Part shown: piece by piece, positions 42,245 to 51,052 of the stretch
How the letters are laid out: each line of letters starts with the position of its first letter
Position numbering within the stretch: the first letter of the stretch is position 1
Source: Bacteroidota bacterium
GTDB taxonomy: Bacteria; Bacteroidota; Ignavibacteria; UBA10030
DNA length: 51,530 bases
NCBI GenBank assembly: GCA_021813905.1
Contig: JAKAJH010000019.1
Span: 1-51,530 of the forward strand
Direction of reading: 5' to 3'
Notes under the pieces: model-generated
The model's input: only the letters and a program-made list of their open reading frames with translations
Databases searched by the model: none
What the model was told of the DNA's origin: nothing
Translations under genes and position numbers: made by a program

Positions 42245-43803
42245 GGCCGTTCCCCTTTGTCCAGCACGACGAGCGATCCTTCGATCATGTCCATGCCGCA
42301 CGAGAAGCGGAAGGTGCCGGCGTGTTCGGGCCGGAGTACGATCGTGGTGGTCTGATAAGCCGGCAACTCCTTGCGGATGCCGAAATCGCGAAACACCACT
42401 TCACGGGAGCAGTCGGCATCCTCGTCGCGGAAGAAATGCAGCCGAAGCACCTTCCCGGCGTGCGCATGGATCGTGGACGGCGAGTATCCGTCCCGCACAA
42501 CGATGGTCACGTCTTCCGTATCGCTCACGGTCGTCGCGGCAGCAGCCGATGATTCGGCCCGGCCCTCCTGGGCGGCGAGCAGCGGAGCCTGAAGCTGGCT
42601 CTCCGAATCGATCAGAAATCCTCCGGTCGCCGCCACGCGATCCCCGTCGTTCAATCCGCGAAGTATCTGGATGTCGGAGCCGGCTTGCGCCCCGGGGACA
42701 ACGTCACGCGGTTCGAAGACACCCGGCCGGATCTCGACCCACACCACACTCCGATCTCCGGTCCAGAGGACCGCGGATGACGGTACGGTGAGCGTCGGCT
42801 CCAAGTGCGCGATCAGGCGGGCCCGGACAAACATGCCGGGGAGCAGTTCCGCGTCGCGGGCATGGAATTCCGCCCGTGCACGCACCGTGCGTGTGTTCTG
42901 ATCGACCGTCGGCTCGATGAACGTGACGGTCCCTTCCTCCTCCGTGCCCGGATCGGAAATGCTCGCCACGGCCACGGGCATGCCGAGCCGCAGCCACCGC
43001 AGATCCTGTTCATACACGTCCAGATACACCCACGCGCGGGAGAGGTCGGAGATTTCGTAGAGGACCGTGCCTTGGTTCACATATTGTCCTTCGACGACCG
43101 GCCTGGTCAGCACGGTGCCGGTGATGGGAGATTCAAATACCATGGTCGAACGCACTGTCCGCTTCTCCTCGAGCCTGCGCACCTGCTGGTCCGTGAGTCC
43201 ATAGTGGATCACCAGGCGTTCCCGGGAGGCACGCAAGAGTTCCTCCTGAGTGCGGGCCATGCCGCTGTCGGCGGAAGATCGCGCGCTGCGCAGATGCTCC
43301 AGTGCGAGCAGATATTCCTGTTGTGCGGTCACGAGGTCGGGACTGTAGAGCTCGAGTAAAGGCTGTCCTTTCGTGATGCGCTCGCCGGTGACGTTGACCA
43401 GCAAACGCTCGATCCGGCCACTGAATCGCGCCGTGACGGTCGCCTGGCGTGTTTCCGGCACAGCCACCGTGCCGCTGACGTCGATGGATTTCTGCAGCGC
43501 TGTCCGGCGGGCAATCGCCGTCGATACGTTCGCCAGCACTTGCTGCGTGGGGGAGAGAGAAACAGACTCGAGCGATTTCAACTCCGTGGCGCTCATGCCG
43601 GCCACGGCGGATTTGCGCACCAGCGCCATACCGCAGATCGGGCAGACGCCGGGATGATCCGAGATTACCGTGGGATGCATCGGACAGGTGTAATAGTCGC
43701 CCTGCGCCGTTGCCTTCGTGTCCGGTGAGGGAGTGCTTTTCGACGAGCAGCCGGCCACGAAGAGTGCGGCGGCAAGGGCAGCAATGGAAATGAAATATTT
43801 CAT
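42241..43803 (-). CDS. cusB: CusB-type membrane fusion protein with N-terminal metal-binding and C-terminal cupredoxin domains
   Basis: A 520-residue lipoprotein (VAGCSS, Cys near residue 19). It carries an N-terminal heavy-metal-binding YTCPMHP...GVCPICGMAL segment (residues about 38-62). The CusB core follows: barrel-sandwich halves, a hairpin with QEYLLALEHLRSA, and beta-barrel and membrane-proximal parts. The last 85 residues are a cupredoxin-like domain (GYSPSTIHAHAGKVLRLHF, DADCSREVVF, FRFSCGMDM) with Cys/Met/Asp metal ligands. That domain could store or hand on copper in place of CusF. ATG 43803 (GGAG 7 bases upstream) is preferred to ATG 43809. Confidence 0.93.
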   Translation of the reverse strand: MKYFISIAALAAALFVAGCSSKSTPSPDTKATAQGDYYTCPMHPTVISDHPGVCPICGMALVRKSAVAGMSATELKSLESVSLSPTQQVLANVSTAIARRTALQKSIDVSGTVAVPETRQATVTARFSGRIERLLVNVTGERITKGQPLLELYSPDLVTAQQEYLLALEHLRSARSSADSGMARTQEELLRASRERLVIHYGLTDQQVRRLEEKRTVRSTMVFESPITGTVLTRPVVEGQYVNQGTVLYEISDLSRAWVYLDVYEQDLRWLRLGMPVAVASISDPGTEEEGTVTFIEPTVDQNTRTVRARAEFHARDAELLPGMFVRARLIAHLEPTLTVPSSAVLWTGDRSVVWVEIRPGVFEPRDVVPGAQAGSDIQILRGLNDGDRVAATGGFLIDSESQLQAPLLAAQEGRAESSAAAATTVSDTEDVTIVVRDGYSPSTIHAHAGKVLRLHFFRDEDADCSREVVFRDFGIRKELPAYQTTTIVLRPEHAGTFRFSCGMDMIEGSLVVLDKGERP

Positions 43804-43805
43804 GG

Positions 43806-45074
43806 TCATTCTCCTGCCGCAAGAAGCGCGGCTGGTGTGAGTACCCCGACGGCCTGTGCCAGGGCGGCAAGTTCGCGTTCGTAGTTCATTCGTGTCATGA
43901 CGGCATCGAGCCGCATGCTGAGATCCATCCGGGCGGCATCCAGCAGCATGAGATAGCTCGACTTGCCGGTCTGATATTCCGCCAGCGACGATCGCACCGA
44001 CAGCGCGCTTTGCGGCAGGATGCGATTCTCCAGGGCGTCCAGCCGTACGGCGAGTCCGCGCAGGCGTGCGCGGGCGCCTGTAATGTCGCCGGCGGTTCTC
44101 AACCGGCTGGCCCGAAGATCGGCCTCACGCATGGAGCGTTCCGCGACTGCTTCCTGCACGCGGCCGGCTGTTCTGCCCAACGTCCACGGGGCGAAGGGGA
44201 GGGAAATGCCCGCCGAGATGTTCCATGCCGTCATGTCTGTGCGCGGCATGACGACCCGCTCGATGCCGAGGGTGATGTCCGGAAGATATTCCTGTCGGGC
44301 CAGATGTTCTGTCAGTTCGCCCTGCACGGCGGCAATGGAGTCCCGGAGCAGGAGAGGATTGACCCGCCCGGCCATGGCGACAAGGTGGTCTGCGGAACGA
44401 TCGATCGTGATCAGCGTGTCGAGGACGGCCGTTCCAACGGGCGCTTCGGCGGGGCGGCCGAGAATCGTCCGAAGCATCGCAACCGCTGCATCGACGTCCT
44501 GCCGAGCAACCGCTTCGGAGGCGGAGACGTCCTCCAGTTCGATCGAAGTCGTCAGCACCTCCTGCTGAGATGCGCGATCGACCTGCAGTCGTGTCGTCGC
44601 TGCGTCAGCGATCTGGCGCAGCAGGCTTCGCATGTCGCCGAGAATGCGCAGCCGGTGCTGTGCTTCCCAGAGCATTGCGAGAGCGGTATGAACCTGCGCG
44701 GCGATCTCCACGCGGCGGCGGCTGACGTCATACTCCGCGGACTGAACGCGCGATGCGGCGAGGTCACTCTCGGCGAACAGCTTTGTGGGAAAGGCCACCA
44801 TCTGCATCAGTCCGATGTTGACCGATGCCGGATCCCCGAGGGAGAGTGTGGGGACCTCCATGCGTGTATATGTGAGCTGCGGCGGGCCTACCGTCCCCGC
44901 CTGCCGGGCAATTCCCTTGTTCCGATCCACATTGGACCGCTGGACGGCGAGATCAGGATTGTGGTCGAGCGCCTCCCGGAGGAGGGCGTCGAATGTCTCG
45001 TGCTGCTGTCCCCACAATGCAGAGGTCAGCAGGAGTGTCAAGATGCCCGAGGGCATCAGGTGCCGGACCTTCAT
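43806..45074 (-). CDS. cusC: Outer-membrane channel protein CusC/TolC family
   Basis: A 422-residue outer membrane factor. The signal peptide ends SALWGQ near residue 23. Two helical OEP repeats follow: LLREALDHNPDLAVQRSNVDR with TRMEVPTLSLGDPA in the first half, and a second long coiled-coil half (READLRASRLRTAGDITGARARLRGL, YQTGKSSYLMLLDAAR). It forms the trimeric exit duct of the CusCBA pump. AGGAG lies 10 bases before ATG 45074, and it overlaps cusB by four bases (ATGA). Confidence 0.92.
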   Translation of the reverse strand: MKVRHLMPSGILTLLLTSALWGQQHETFDALLREALDHNPDLAVQRSNVDRNKGIARQAGTVGPPQLTYTRMEVPTLSLGDPASVNIGLMQMVAFPTKLFAESDLAASRVQSAEYDVSRRRVEIAAQVHTALAMLWEAQHRLRILGDMRSLLRQIADAATTRLQVDRASQQEVLTTSIELEDVSASEAVARQDVDAAVAMLRTILGRPAEAPVGTAVLDTLITIDRSADHLVAMAGRVNPLLLRDSIAAVQGELTEHLARQEYLPDITLGIERVVMPRTDMTAWNISAGISLPFAPWTLGRTAGRVQEAVAERSMREADLRASRLRTAGDITGARARLRGLAVRLDALENRILPQSALSVRSSLAEYQTGKSSYLMLLDAARMDLSMRLDAVMTRMNYERELAALAQAVGVLTPAALLAAGE

Positions 45075-45155
45075 GGTCACTGAACTCCTGAGTACGTGAA
45101 TACGATCGGCCGTGCGCGATGGCACGGTCGGGTTCCGTCAGAGAAGTCCGGACGA

Positions 45156-45557
45156 TCAGATCAGCAGCGAAGAGTGCAGCAGGAAGAGAGGGGGATCACT
45201 CGTGGAACCGCGTGCCGGTGCATTCGGAAATGCGGACGCGGAAACTGTCGGGGAACTAACGTCAATTGCGGGAATGACGTAGACCAACGCAGTGAAATCG
45301 GGAGAACCGTGTTCGGATGCGCCGGAGACGAACGGCGTGGTATTCCGTTCCGCGACGATGGAATGCGCACAGCAAGCCGGCGCGGGTGGTACGAACGCGG
45401 TGCCGGGTCCCTGATGGTGAATGGACATCGGACAAACGGGCTGATCATCCGACATCAATGGGCACGCATACCGGACGACAGGAATGCCGACGATGAAGGC
45501 GGCAAACACGCCCAGAAGAGCGGCAGTACTCAGCGTATGGATGATCGAACGGTGCAT
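45156..45557 (-). CDS. Cys/Met/His-containing exported protein leading the cus operon
   Basis: A 133-residue protein with a signal or TM segment (residues 7-27, TLSTAALLGVFAAFIVGIPVV). It is followed by potential metal ligands: YACPLMSDDQPVCPMSIHH and APACCAHS, then a Ser/Thr/Pro-rich tail. Small proteins of this shape are often the first gene of copper-resistance operons in FCB bacteria and may act as periplasmic copper binders. No enzyme motif is seen. It is 81 bases upstream of cusC and probably in its transcript. Confidence 0.72.
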   Translation of the reverse strand: MHRSIIHTLSTAALLGVFAAFIVGIPVVRYACPLMSDDQPVCPMSIHHQGPGTAFVPPAPACCAHSIVAERNTTPFVSGASEHGSPDFTALVYVIPAIDVSSPTVSASAFPNAPARGSTSDPPLFLLHSSLLI

Positions 45558-45703
45558 CAGTCTTCTAACACGCATTCAGCGCGACATCGTTCCCGCAAAT
45601 CCCATGCCGTCCGGACGATCCTCCAAACAAAGCTGAATCGGCATACGGAAGTTGGACATGGCTGGAAATTCAGCAGACGATTCGCAGATTCGCGAACGCT
45701 CCA
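45558..45703 (-). promoter_or_regulatory. Likely promoter region of the cus operon
   Basis: 146 bases between bshB1 and the first cus gene. No clean 17-spaced TTG/TATATT pair was found. The only matching spacing is TTTCCA with TATGCC, which is weak. CGTCCGGACG (45608-45617) is a 10-bp perfect palindrome that could be an operator. If the operon is copper-induced a CueR/CsoR-type site is expected but was not recognised. Confidence 0.35.
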
Positions 45704-46432
45704 TCAGCCGCGGGAAAGAACCAGGTCGAACGGACTCTTCACACCGAGCGGAACGGAAGCATGGAATGGCTCCCCGTACCGGACGCCGATCATCTGTCCG
45801 AAGTACTCTGCGCGGATGCGGATGTGGTCGAGAAATTCCGGCTTGCTCAACAGTGTCTCAGGGTCCTTGCTGTGTGGATTGTGGAACTGTGAGGCATGGG
45901 CTCGGATGGCAGCCATGCGCACGTCGAATTCATCGGTCACGTCCACGATGAAGGAGGGTTGAAATTCGAACTTCTGCATGAAGGTGATATAATTGTCGGG
46001 CCGGAACGGCTTCTGGGGAACACCGTGAATCCGTGTCTCGAGTTTCCTCAGACCGGCATAGAACCATGCCTCCTTGCACAGGAAGTGCGTATGCTCGTGG
46101 TCCGGGTGCCGCTCGCGAGAGTGGGGAATGATCAGCAGCGACGGCCGCAACTCCCGGATGAGCGTGATGACCTTCAGAAGATTCTTCCGGTTCAGCTCGA
46201 CGCGGCCGTCCGGAATGCGGAGGTTCCGTCGGATTGTCACGCCGAGAATCCGTGCGGCCGCAGCGGCCTCGCGGCGCCGGATGATCCGGTTCCCGCGGGT
46301 GCCCAACTCACCTTCCGTCAACTCCGCCATGGCCACGCTCCGGCCTTGCCGTACCAGCTTTGCCACTGTGCCTGCGCACGACAACTCGATGTCGTCGGGA
46401 TGTGCACCGATCACCAGAACATCTGCATGCAT
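45704..46432 (-). CDS. bshB1: Bacillithiol biosynthesis N-acetylglucosaminyl-L-malate deacetylase BshB1
   Basis: A 242-residue LmbE/PIG-L deacetylase making GlcN-malate, a step toward bacillithiol. Metal ligands are in HPDD (residues 11-14) and HPDHEHTH. The segments AELTEGELGTRG, IPHSRERHPDHE and ILGVTIRRNLRIPDGRVE, with C-terminal EPFHASVPLGVKSPFDL, are typical of BshB1. Its promoter at 46453-46481 is separate, and AGGTGATT precedes ATG 46432. Bacillithiol is a metal and thiol buffer, which fits a copper-efflux neighbour, but the adjacency may be incidental. Confidence 0.93.
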   Translation of the reverse strand: MHADVLVIGAHPDDIELSCAGTVAKLVRQGRSVAMAELTEGELGTRGNRIIRRREAAAAARILGVTIRRNLRIPDGRVELNRKNLLKVITLIRELRPSLLIIPHSRERHPDHEHTHFLCKEAWFYAGLRKLETRIHGVPQKPFRPDNYITFMQKFEFQPSFIVDVTDEFDVRMAAIRAHASQFHNPHSKDPETLLSKPEFLDHIRIRAEYFGQMIGVRYGEPFHASVPLGVKSPFDLVLSRG

Positions 46433-46452
46433 AATCACCTCTCGATACGACA

Positions 46453-46481
46453 ATATAGACAAGAGAGGTCCGAAAGACAAG
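46453..46481 (-). promoter_or_regulatory. Promoter of bshB1
   Basis: On the minus strand TTGTCT (complement of 46476-46481), 17 bases, TATATT (complement of 46453-46458). The predicted leader of about 14 bases contains the AGGTGATT ribosome site. Confidence 0.75.
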
Positions 46482-46600
46482 AAATCGCGGGGACCACCGG
46501 GCAGTGCGCCGCACCCTGATCACGCTGAGGCGCGAAGATAGCGGGATGATGAGCAGATGTCCGGAAGTATCGCTATTTTGATGCAAGGGATTGTCCCCGA

Positions 46601-47839
46601 ATGCAAAACGACGACAACGACGATAGTGCCGCCGCCATGTCCGACGACGTCAGCGTTCTGTCCGTTACTGAGCTGACGCGACGGATCAAATTCTCTCTCG
46701 AAACCACGTTTCCCCGCGTCTGGGTCCGGGGTGAGCTGTCGAACGTCAAGCATCATACGTCCGGCCATCTCTACTTTACAATCAAGGACGAAGGAGCGCA
46801 GCTGTCCGCCGTGCTGTGGCGCAGTCGCAAAGGCGCGCTGTCGTTCATCCCGGCAGACGGCATGAAGGTGCAGGCGCGCGGCTCCTTGACCGTCTATCCG
46901 CCGCGGGGCAACTATCAGATCGACGTCGAACAGCTGCAGCCGCTGGGCATCGGCGAGCTGCAACGGGCGTTCGAACTGCTCAAGCGGAAGCTCGACGCGG
47001 AGGGGTTGTTCGACGCGGAGCGGAAGAAGCCGCTGCCTGAATTTCCCTCCTGCATCGGCATCGTGACGTCGGAGACCGGTGCGGCGCTCCAGGACATGCG
47101 CAGCGTCCTGGCGCGGCGCATGCCGTCGGTCGAGGTGATTCTTGCCCCGGTGCGCGTGCAGGGCGAAGGGGCGGCCGAAGAGATTGCGGAAGCCATCCGG
47201 ACGCTCAATCGTCTCGGTGGCATCGATGTGATGATCGTGGGGCGGGGCGGAGGTTCGCTGGAGGATCTGTGGCCGTTCAACGAGGAAACGGTTGCGCGTG
47301 CGATCGCCGCTTCGCGAATTCCGGTCGTCAGTGCGGTTGGACACGAAATCGATTTCAGTATCGCGGATTTCGTGGCGGATCTGCGTGCACCGACGCCGTC
47401 GGCTGCGGCGGAACTGGTTGTGCGCGACCGGACTGAGATCCTTGAAAATCTTCGTTCAATGTGCTATACTGTGCAGGAAAGTGTGACAACGCGAGTGGAG
47501 ATGCTGAGGGAACGGGTGCGCTCGCTGACCGGCAGTTATTCATTCAACCGTCCGCGTGACGTGCTTCGGGAATTCGTTCAACGTCTCGACGAGCTTGACC
47601 GGGGTCTCTCCCGGTCGTTTTCCCGCCTGCAGGAAACCGTTCATCAGCGCCATGACTCCCTGGGACATCGCCTGGAGGCCCTCAGTCCCCGCAACGTGCT
47701 CGCGCGGGGCTACGCCATGGTGCACATGGATGGGCGCGTGATCTCCCAGGCTGCACGATTGCAAAGCGGGGATCGAACGACCATTGAATTTGCAGACGGC
47801 ATCGTGCCGGCCACCATCGAGGGGAAGGGACGTTCATGA
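46601..47839 (+). CDS. xseA: Exodeoxyribonuclease VII large subunit
   Basis: A 412-residue protein with an N-terminal OB-fold (VSVLSVTELTRRIKFSLE, WVRGELSNVKHHTSGHLYFTIKDE). The catalytic domain has GIVTSETGAALQDMR, VQGEGAAEEIAEAI, GRGGGSLEDLWPFNEE and SAVGHEIDFSIADFVAD. A coiled-coil region follows and the C-terminal ARGYAMV segment closes it. It degrades single-stranded DNA with XseB. The ATG is followed by xseB with an ATGA overlap and then dxs. No convincing promoter was found in the 168 bases upstream. Confidence 0.97.
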   Translation: MQNDDNDDSAAAMSDDVSVLSVTELTRRIKFSLETTFPRVWVRGELSNVKHHTSGHLYFTIKDEGAQLSAVLWRSRKGALSFIPADGMKVQARGSLTVYPPRGNYQIDVEQLQPLGIGELQRAFELLKRKLDAEGLFDAERKKPLPEFPSCIGIVTSETGAALQDMRSVLARRMPSVEVILAPVRVQGEGAAEEIAEAIRTLNRLGGIDVMIVGRGGGSLEDLWPFNEETVARAIAASRIPVVSAVGHEIDFSIADFVADLRAPTPSAAAELVVRDRTEILENLRSMCYTVQESVTTRVEMLRERVRSLTGSYSFNRPRDVLREFVQRLDELDRGLSRSFSRLQETVHQRHDSLGHRLEALSPRNVLARGYAMVHMDGRVISQAARLQSGDRTTIEFADGIVPATIEGKGRS

Positions 47840-48075
47840 CAGCAAAGAAACCGGCGCGCAACAGCATCGAGGAGGGTCTCCGGCGCCTCGAGCAGATCGT
47901 CGAATCCCTCGAAGGGGGAGCGGTTCCGTTGGACGATGCGGTGAATCTGTATGAGGAGGGGATCCGCCTCTCAAAGGAATGCGCCGACCGACTGAAACAG
48001 ACGGAACTCCGTATCCGCAAACTGACGAAGAATCTTGATGGTCAGTTCGAGCTGACCGACCGCGACGACGAATGA
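47836..48075 (+). CDS. xseB: Exodeoxyribonuclease VII small subunit
   Basis: A 79-residue helical-hairpin protein (SIEEGLRRLEQIVESLEGGAVPLDDAVNLYEEGIRLSKECADRL begins the family pattern of two helices). It binds the XseA coiled coil to form exonuclease VII. The ATG overlaps the xseA stop and the stop overlaps dxs (ATGA), so all three genes are translationally coupled, a common arrangement. Confidence 0.96.
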   Translation: MTAKKPARNSIEEGLRRLEQIVESLEGGAVPLDDAVNLYEEGIRLSKECADRLKQTELRIRKLTKNLDGQFELTDRDDE

Positions 48076-50012
48076 GCAATCCCTCCTACAAGTTTCTTGA
48101 CCGGATCGATACGCCCGCCGACCTCCGGCGGTTTTCGGTGCATGACCTGCGTCATGTCGCGGCCGAAGTGCGTGAATTTCTGATCGACAGCGTATCCCGG
48201 ACAGGCGGGCACTTCGGCGCCGGGCTCGGTGCCGTGGAACTGGCGGTCGCCCTCCACTATGTCTTTCAGACGCCGGAGGACAGACTGGTCTGGGATACCG
48301 GTCATCAGGCGTACCCGCACAAGATCCTCACGGGGCGCAAGGACCGGATGCACACCATCCGGCAGCTGGGAGGCCTGAGCGGCTTCCTGAAGCGCACGGA
48401 GAGTGAGTACGATGCGTTTGGCGCCGGTCATGCCAGCACGGCCATCTCGGCTGCCCTCGGAATTGCCACGGCACGGGATTTCGCCGGCAAGAAATTCCGT
48501 GTGGTGGCGATCGTGGGAGACGGATCCATGACCGGCGGGATGGCCTACGAGGCGATGAACAACGCCGGCGTCCTCCAGAAGGACATGATCGTCGTCCTCA
48601 GCGACAATCAGATGATTTCCCTTTCATCCATTCAGCCCCGGGTGTGGTCGTTCCACAACTACTTCACGGAGATCCTCACCCATCCCACCTACAACAAGTT
48701 CAAGTCGAATGTGTGGGAGCTGACCGGGAAGCTGGATGTATTCGGTGATCGCCTCCGCGATGTGGCGCGCCACGTCGAGCGCGGCCTCAAAGCCATCATG
48801 ACGCCCGGGATGCTGTTTGAGGCGCTGGGATTCCGGTACTTCGGTCCGGTGAACGGGCACAATGTGGTGAAACTCGTTGAGATCTTCGAACACGTGCGCG
48901 ACCTTCCGGGACCGATCCTGATCCACGCGATCACGGAGAAGGGAAAGGGATACGCTCCCGCCGAGCGGGAAGCGACGCGTCTGCACGGTGTGACGCCGTT
49001 CGACAAACTGACCGGCGTCGAAGTCAGGAAGGAGCTGAAACCTTCCTTCACTGCCATCTTCGGGAACGCCATGGTGGAGATCTGCCGGGCGAATCCGAAG
49101 GTCGTCGGCATTACCGCGGCCATGCCGGATGGCACGGGGCTGATCAAACTGCACAAGGAGATGCCGGAACGGTTCTTCGATGTGGGGATCGCCGAGCAGC
49201 ACGCGGTAACGTTCGCCGCCGGCATGGCGACGGAAGGATACGTCCCTGTCGTGGCGATCTACTCCACGTTCCTCCAGCGGGCGTTCGACCAGATCGTTCA
49301 CGACTGCGCCATTCAGAAACTGCATGTGGTCTTTGCCCTCGATCGGGGAGGACTGGTGGGCGCGGATGGGGCGACTCACCACGGAGCACTTGATTTGTCC
49401 TACCTCCGGTGCGTGCAGGGCATGGTGGTGATGGCGCCGAAGGATGAGCAGGAGCTTCGCGACATGCTGTACACGGCCGTGACGTCGGTGGACGGACCTG
49501 TCGCGCTGCGGTATCCGCGGGGCGTCGCCCTGGGTGTTCCCCTGCGCGAAGGATTCCAGGCACTCCCGATCGGAAAGGCGGAGCTGCTCCGTGTCGGCAA
49601 GGACGTGACGCTGTTGGCGATCGGCAACATGGTCCCGAATGCGGTGGCTGCGGCCGAACTGCTTCGGGCCGACGGCGTTGACGCCGGGGTGGTGAATATG
49701 CGCTTCGTCAAGCCGATTGATGAGGAGCTTCTCCGCTCGGTTGCGTCGCAATGCGACGCCATCGTGACCGTGGAGGACAACGTCGTTCAGGGCGGGTTCG
49801 GATCCGCCGTCCTCGAAGCGCTGACGCGAATCGGTGCGCCCCGGATCCCCGTCCATCTTCACGGCTTGCCGGACACGTTCGTTGAGCATGGCTCTCCGGC
49901 CGAGCTGCATCGGCAGGTTCATCTGGATGCTGCAGGAATCGCCGAGGTGACGCGCAAGTTTCTTCGCTCGAATCCGAGTACTCACCGGCCGCAGATCGCG
50001 GCCACTCCCTGA
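48072..50012 (+). CDS. dxs: 1-deoxy-D-xylulose-5-phosphate synthase
   Basis: A 646-residue thiamine-diphosphate enzyme making DXP from pyruvate and glyceraldehyde 3-phosphate, the first MEP-pathway step. TPP-binding GDGSMTGGMAYEAMNNAG lies in the N-terminal domain. The central domain holds FDVGIAEQHAVTFAAGMA, with the catalytic Glu and His, and the C-terminal transketolase domain has TVEDNVVQGGFGSAV. The usual NDNxMSIS loop reads SDNQMISLSS, an FCB-type variation. It overlaps xseB by four bases. Length is normal. Confidence 0.97.
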   Translation: MSNPSYKFLDRIDTPADLRRFSVHDLRHVAAEVREFLIDSVSRTGGHFGAGLGAVELAVALHYVFQTPEDRLVWDTGHQAYPHKILTGRKDRMHTIRQLGGLSGFLKRTESEYDAFGAGHASTAISAALGIATARDFAGKKFRVVAIVGDGSMTGGMAYEAMNNAGVLQKDMIVVLSDNQMISLSSIQPRVWSFHNYFTEILTHPTYNKFKSNVWELTGKLDVFGDRLRDVARHVERGLKAIMTPGMLFEALGFRYFGPVNGHNVVKLVEIFEHVRDLPGPILIHAITEKGKGYAPAEREATRLHGVTPFDKLTGVEVRKELKPSFTAIFGNAMVEICRANPKVVGITAAMPDGTGLIKLHKEMPERFFDVGIAEQHAVTFAAGMATEGYVPVVAIYSTFLQRAFDQIVHDCAIQKLHVVFALDRGGLVGADGATHHGALDLSYLRCVQGMVVMAPKDEQELRDMLYTAVTSVDGPVALRYPRGVALGVPLREGFQALPIGKAELLRVGKDVTLLAIGNMVPNAVAAAELLRADGVDAGVVNMRFVKPIDEELLRSVASQCDAIVTVEDNVVQGGFGSAVLEALTRIGAPRIPVHLHGLPDTFVEHGSPAELHRQVHLDAAGIAEVTRKFLRSNPSTHRPQIAATP

Positions 50013-50022
50013 GAAAGCAGCC

Positions 50023-51033
50023 ATGGAGAAAGCACGCATCGGCATCATCGGACTCGGTACGATCGCACAGACCATCCACCTTCCGATCCTCACCCGGATG
50101 ATGGACGTGGAGGTCGTAGCCGTCTGCGATATCGACCGCGCGAAGGCGCAGTTCGTGGCACAGAAGTACGGGATCCGCCGCTATTACAACAGCTATGAGC
50201 GCATGCTCGCGGCGGAGCAGGAGCTGGACGGTGTCAATATCTGCACGCCGACGATCAGCCACGAAGAGGTCGCAGTCTCGGCGCTCGAGTCCGGACGGAA
50301 CGTCCTCGTGGAGAAGCCGCTCGCCCGGACGCAGAAGGAATCGATCGCCATCGCGGCCGCGGCGAAGAAACATCACCGCATGGTCATGGTCGGCATGAAC
50401 AACCGCTTCCGTCCCGACGCCATGATCCTGAAGAGTTTCATTGAAGAAAATGCGCTCGGGGAAATCTTCTACGTCAAGGCCGGGTGGTTCAAGAAATTGA
50501 ATCCGCAAAGCGCATGGCTCGCGCGGAAGGCCCAGTCGGGCGGCGGCGTGGTCATGGACCTCGGCATCGTCATGTTCGACCTGGCGTTCTGGATGATGGG
50601 CTATCCGGAAGTCAAGGAGGTCACAGCGACCAACTATTCGCACCACACCAGGGACGTCGAAGATTCCTCCATCGTCTATCTGAAAATGCGGAATGGGTCC
50701 ACGCTGACGATCGAAGCCAGCTGGTCCTACGAGTCGAATTCGGACTTCTTCTATTGTGATTGCTTCGGCACGGCGGGCAGCGGTTCGCTCAACCCGTTCC
50801 GGATCCTCAAGCGCGTCCATGACAACCTGATCAACGTCGCGCCTGTCTCGACGGACACGCCGCAGATGCTCTACCGCAAGTCGTACGAGAACGAGCTCAA
50901 GCACTGGGTCGGCGCCCTGCGCGGGCTGCATCCCGTCATCTCGACGGTCGACGATTCGGTCCACCGGATGCAGATCGTGGACACGATCTACAAGGCCGCC
51001 AAACGCGGAAAGACCGTCAGCATCCCCGCCTGA
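50023..51033 (+). CDS. Gfo/Idh/MocA family oxidoreductase
   Basis: A 336-residue NAD(P)-dependent sugar or cyclitol dehydrogenase-type protein. The N-terminal Rossmann motif reads GIIGLGTIAQ, with the cofactor Asp in AVCDID. The EKP motif (VEKPLARTQKES) is near residue 105, and the second domain has GGGVVMDLGIVMFDLAFWMMG, carrying the conserved Asp/His-type catalytic region. Substrate unknown. It follows dxs by 10 bases, so co-transcription is likely without an obvious functional link. Confidence 0.92.
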   Translation: MEKARIGIIGLGTIAQTIHLPILTRMMDVEVVAVCDIDRAKAQFVAQKYGIRRYYNSYERMLAAEQELDGVNICTPTISHEEVAVSALESGRNVLVEKPLARTQKESIAIAAAAKKHHRMVMVGMNNRFRPDAMILKSFIEENALGEIFYVKAGWFKKLNPQSAWLARKAQSGGGVVMDLGIVMFDLAFWMMGYPEVKEVTATNYSHHTRDVEDSSIVYLKMRNGSTLTIEASWSYESNSDFFYCDCFGTAGSGSLNPFRILKRVHDNLINVAPVSTDTPQMLYRKSYENELKHWVGALRGLHPVISTVDDSVHRMQIVDTIYKAAKRGKTVSIPA

Positions 51034-51052
51034 CGCGCCGCCACGCAACTCC

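Noticed and set aside
38882-42355. A 1157-codon open frame on the plus strand antisense to cusA and the end of cusB
   Set aside because: It has no recognisable motif or membrane pattern and its His/Asp/Arg-rich composition is what the reverse of a GC-rich, well-conserved pump gene yields. CusA on the minus strand is certain.
46433-46600. Promoter for xseA around TATTTTG at 46574
   Set aside because: The position 17 bases upstream reads GAGCAG, with no -35 similarity.
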